Shown here: one piece after another, positions 22,227-24,123 of the stretch
Layout: every line of letters starts with the position of its first letter
Numbering within the stretch: the stretch's first letter is position 1
Assembly: GCA_017398105.1 (NCBI GenBank)
Contig: JAFQHF010000079.1
Span: 1 to 24,123 of the forward strand
Length of the DNA stretch: 24,123 nucleotides
From: Oscillospiraceae bacterium
Lineage (GTDB): Bacteria; Bacillota_A; Clostridia; Oscillospirales; Oscillospiraceae
Reading direction: 5' to 3'
Translations under genes and position numbers: made by a program
The notes under the pieces: generated by a model
Databases searched by the model: none
What the model saw: the letters and a program-made list of their open reading frames with translations, nothing else
Told to the model about the DNA's origin: nothing

Positions 22227-23945
22227 TTGAAACGAATCATAACGGTATTGTTTGCCCTGGTTCTGCTGAGCAGCGTGCTGTGTCTGCCGGCCTCTGCTGA
22301 GAGCGCGGCATCCAAGGTGGATCTGTATGCCACCGTCAATTCCGAGGGCGACTGTCTGGTGACCATGACCGTAAATCTGCGGCTGGAAGCCATGCATGAT
22401 AAAATGACCTTTCCCCTGCCCCTAAATGCCAAGGGCATTACCCTGAACGGTTCCAATGTTTCCACCACCAAATCTGCCTCTTCCATTGATGTGGATATCA
22501 GCAAGATCACAACCGGCTATGTGGGCGATGCCTCCATGCGGTTCGAATTCACCATCCCCGAGGTGGTGCAGGTGGTGAAGCTCACCGACAGCCGACAGCT
22601 GCAGATGGACATTCCCCTTCTGTCCGGCTTTGTATATCCTGTGGAAAACCTGAGCTTCGTCATCAACATGCCCCAGGGTGAAATGCCCAACAGCCCGGTT
22701 TTCACCAGTATCTACCGGCAGGGCAGCTTTGAATCTGACCTGGATTTCCGGGTCAGCGGCAATCAGATCATCGGCTCCAGCACCGCCATCCTCCACGACC
22801 ATGAAGGTGTGAATATGACCATGATCGTGACTCAGGATATGTTCCCCACGGTGAGCACCTACATGCGTGAGGGCAACCCGGAGCTTCCTTTTATTATCGG
22901 CTTTGCGGTTGCGGCGCTGCTGTACTGGCTGCTGACCCTCCGTACCTGGCCTCTGGTGCGGATTCCCACCTCCACACCTCCCGAGGGCGTTACCGCCGGT
23001 GAGATGGGCTGCCGGCTGACGCTGTCAGGCGGCGATCTGACCATGATGGTCTTCACCTGGGCTCAGCTGGGCTACCTGATCATTTCTCTGGACGGAAACG
23101 GGAAGGTGCTGCTGCACAAGCGGATGGATATGGGCAACGAACGGGGCCCCTTTGAAAATAAGGTTTACCGCCAGCTCTTCGGAAACCGCCGGGTGGTGGA
23201 TGCCACCGGCAATACCTATGCCAAGCTTGTCCGGAAGGTGGCCGCTCAGGTTCCCCAGGAGCGGGTCATGTACAAGGGCAATTCCGGCAATATGAAGATC
23301 TTCCGGGGACTGGCCTGCGTGTGCCAGATCCTGTGCGGCGTGAATGTGGCGCTGAATATGAATGGTTTCCTGCCGGTTGCCATTGCCCTGGCAGTAATCC
23401 TGGGTATTTTCGGTGCGGTTTCCGGCTGGATGATCCAGGGAATCGCCTACCGGACCCATCTTCGGGGCAAGGTTCCGGTTCTCATCGGTCTGATCTGCAT
23501 TGTGATCTGGATCATTCTGGGTCTGCTGTGCGGACAGGTCTGGATTCCTCTGGGCTGCAGTCTTGGTCAGTGGCTGTATGGTTATTTCGCAGCCTACGGC
23601 GGACGGCGCAGTGACCTGGGACGTCATGACGGCGGTCAGGTACTGGGCCTGCGGCGGTATCTGAAGCATCTGAACGGTGCGGATATCAACCGGCTGATGA
23701 TGAATGATCCGGATTACTTCTTCAATATGGCCCCCTATGCCCTGGCAATGGGCATCATCAATCCCTACGCCAAGCGGTTCGGCCGCCGGAAGGTGGGACA
23801 GTGTCCCTATCTTGTGACCCGGGTGGCCGGAAAGAAAACAGCTGAGGAATGGGCGCACCTGATGGCGGATACCGCCGACCTGATGGATCACCGGTCCCGT
23901 CAGATGCAGCTGGAACGGTTCTTCCTGGCCCAGTTCCGGTCCTGA
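22227..23945 (+). CDS. DUF2207-type predicted membrane protein
   Basis: A 572-aa envelope protein of unknown function. A signal peptide (residues 1-24, ending ASA) leads to an extracytoplasmic beta-rich domain (about 25-215) and a membrane segment (about 219-238). The cytoplasmic part begins TPPEGVTAGEMGCRLTLSGG, the typical DUF2207 P-P-x-G-x-x-x-A-E motif, and two to three further membrane segments lie at about 378-460. The C-terminal NDPDYFFNMAPYALAMGI segment also fits DUF2207. The start is TTG at 22227, with AAAGGAGG 7 nt upstream and no suitable ATG nearby. It has its own promoter and a terminator-like hairpin, so it is probably monocistronic. Confidence 0.85.
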   Translation: MKRIITVLFALVLLSSVLCLPASAESAASKVDLYATVNSEGDCLVTMTVNLRLEAMHDKMTFPLPLNAKGITLNGSNVSTTKSASSIDVDISKITTGYVGDASMRFEFTIPEVVQVVKLTDSRQLQMDIPLLSGFVYPVENLSFVINMPQGEMPNSPVFTSIYRQGSFESDLDFRVSGNQIIGSSTAILHDHEGVNMTMIVTQDMFPTVSTYMREGNPELPFIIGFAVAALLYWLLTLRTWPLVRIPTSTPPEGVTAGEMGCRLTLSGGDLTMMVFTWAQLGYLIISLDGNGKVLLHKRMDMGNERGPFENKVYRQLFGNRRVVDATGNTYAKLVRKVAAQVPQERVMYKGNSGNMKIFRGLACVCQILCGVNVALNMNGFLPVAIALAVILGIFGAVSGWMIQGIAYRTHLRGKVPVLIGLICIVIWIILGLLCGQVWIPLGCSLGQWLYGYFAAYGGRRSDLGRHDGGQVLGLRRYLKHLNGADINRLMMNDPDYFFNMAPYALAMGIINPYAKRFGRRKVGQCPYLVTRVAGKKTAEEWAHLMADTADLMDHRSRQMQLERFFLAQFRS

Positions 23946-23952
23946 TCAATGA

Positions 23953-23985
23953 GAATACCCCACAGATGATTCTGTGGGGTATTTC
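23953..23985 (+). terminator. Hairpin terminator after the DUF2207 gene
   Basis: AATACCCCACAGA and TCTGTGGGGTATT form a perfect 13-bp stem with a TGAT loop, 9 bp after the stop codon. The T tract is short (ATTTC). Confidence 0.75.
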
Positions 23986-24015
23986 AGACTGCCCTGAAAA
24001 CAATTAGCAGAAGAG

Positions 24016-24079
24016 TACCCTTAAAGCATGCCAAAAGAGCTCAGCTCCCAACAGGAGCTGGGCTTGTGCTTTATGGGTA
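24016..24079. other. Large stem-loop at the right edge, unassigned
   Basis: TACCCTTAAAGCA (24016-24028) pairs with TGCTTTATGGGTA (24067-24079) with one mismatch. An inner stem CAGCTCC-CAACA-GGAGCTG (24042-24060) is perfect. No reading frame accompanies it up to the window end. It could be a structured RNA or the edge of a mobile element continuing to the right. Confidence 0.55.
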
Positions 24080-24123
24080 AAAGTATTAGGAAGGGATAGG
24101 CTCCAAGGAAACAGAGAAGCCCA

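Overview
The window looks like the chromosomal origin neighbourhood of a moderately GC-rich gut-type Clostridia bacterium, most likely Oscillospirales (Ruminococcaceae/Oscillospiraceae-like). This rests on the dnaA-dnaN-yaaA-recF-gyrB-gyrA order, strong AGGAGG-type ribosome binding sites, a PF01643 acyl-ACP thioesterase, YitT, DUF2207 and RemB-type proteins, and many palindromic intergenic repeats. Genus and species cannot be fixed from the sequence alone.

Layout. 1-2382: a membrane-anchored HtrA-type protease and an acyl-ACP thioesterase, both on +. 2697-4661: rsmG and a DUF3810 putative zinc metalloprotease, both on -. 5066-15303: the replication cluster on +: dnaA, a 721-bp gap with DnaA boxes and a pair of large structured inverted elements, dnaN, an S4-domain gene (yaaA type), recF, gyrB, gyrA, rnhA and a remB-like gene. 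15542-18272: pnp and rpsO on -, with terminators and a structured rpsO leader. 18593-18800: a very dense second cluster of DnaA boxes next to an AT-rich stretch. 19082-21719: an IMP dehydrogenase of the Tritrichomonas type and a YitT-family membrane protein on -. 22227-23945: a DUF2207-type membrane protein on +. A large stem-loop of unknown origin lies at the right end.

The genes form a replication and nucleic-acid core: initiator, sliding clamp, RecF, gyrase, RNase HI, PNPase, S15, rRNA methylation and guanine nucleotide supply. Cell-envelope and stress genes lie at both flanks.

The most notable non-gene content is (i) two separate DnaA-box clusters about 11.8 kb apart, (ii) five elements whose arms are built of four 7-bp repeats each, (iii) a modular GTAGGGCGG...CCGCCCTAC palindrome family with about ten occurrences, and (iv) two inverted, covarying copies of a roughly 125-130 bp two-hairpin element between dnaA and dnaN. 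Inside the replication cluster, gene junctions are either 4-nt ATGA overlaps or carry one of these palindromic elements. No tRNA, rRNA, CRISPR array or transposase gene was seen.
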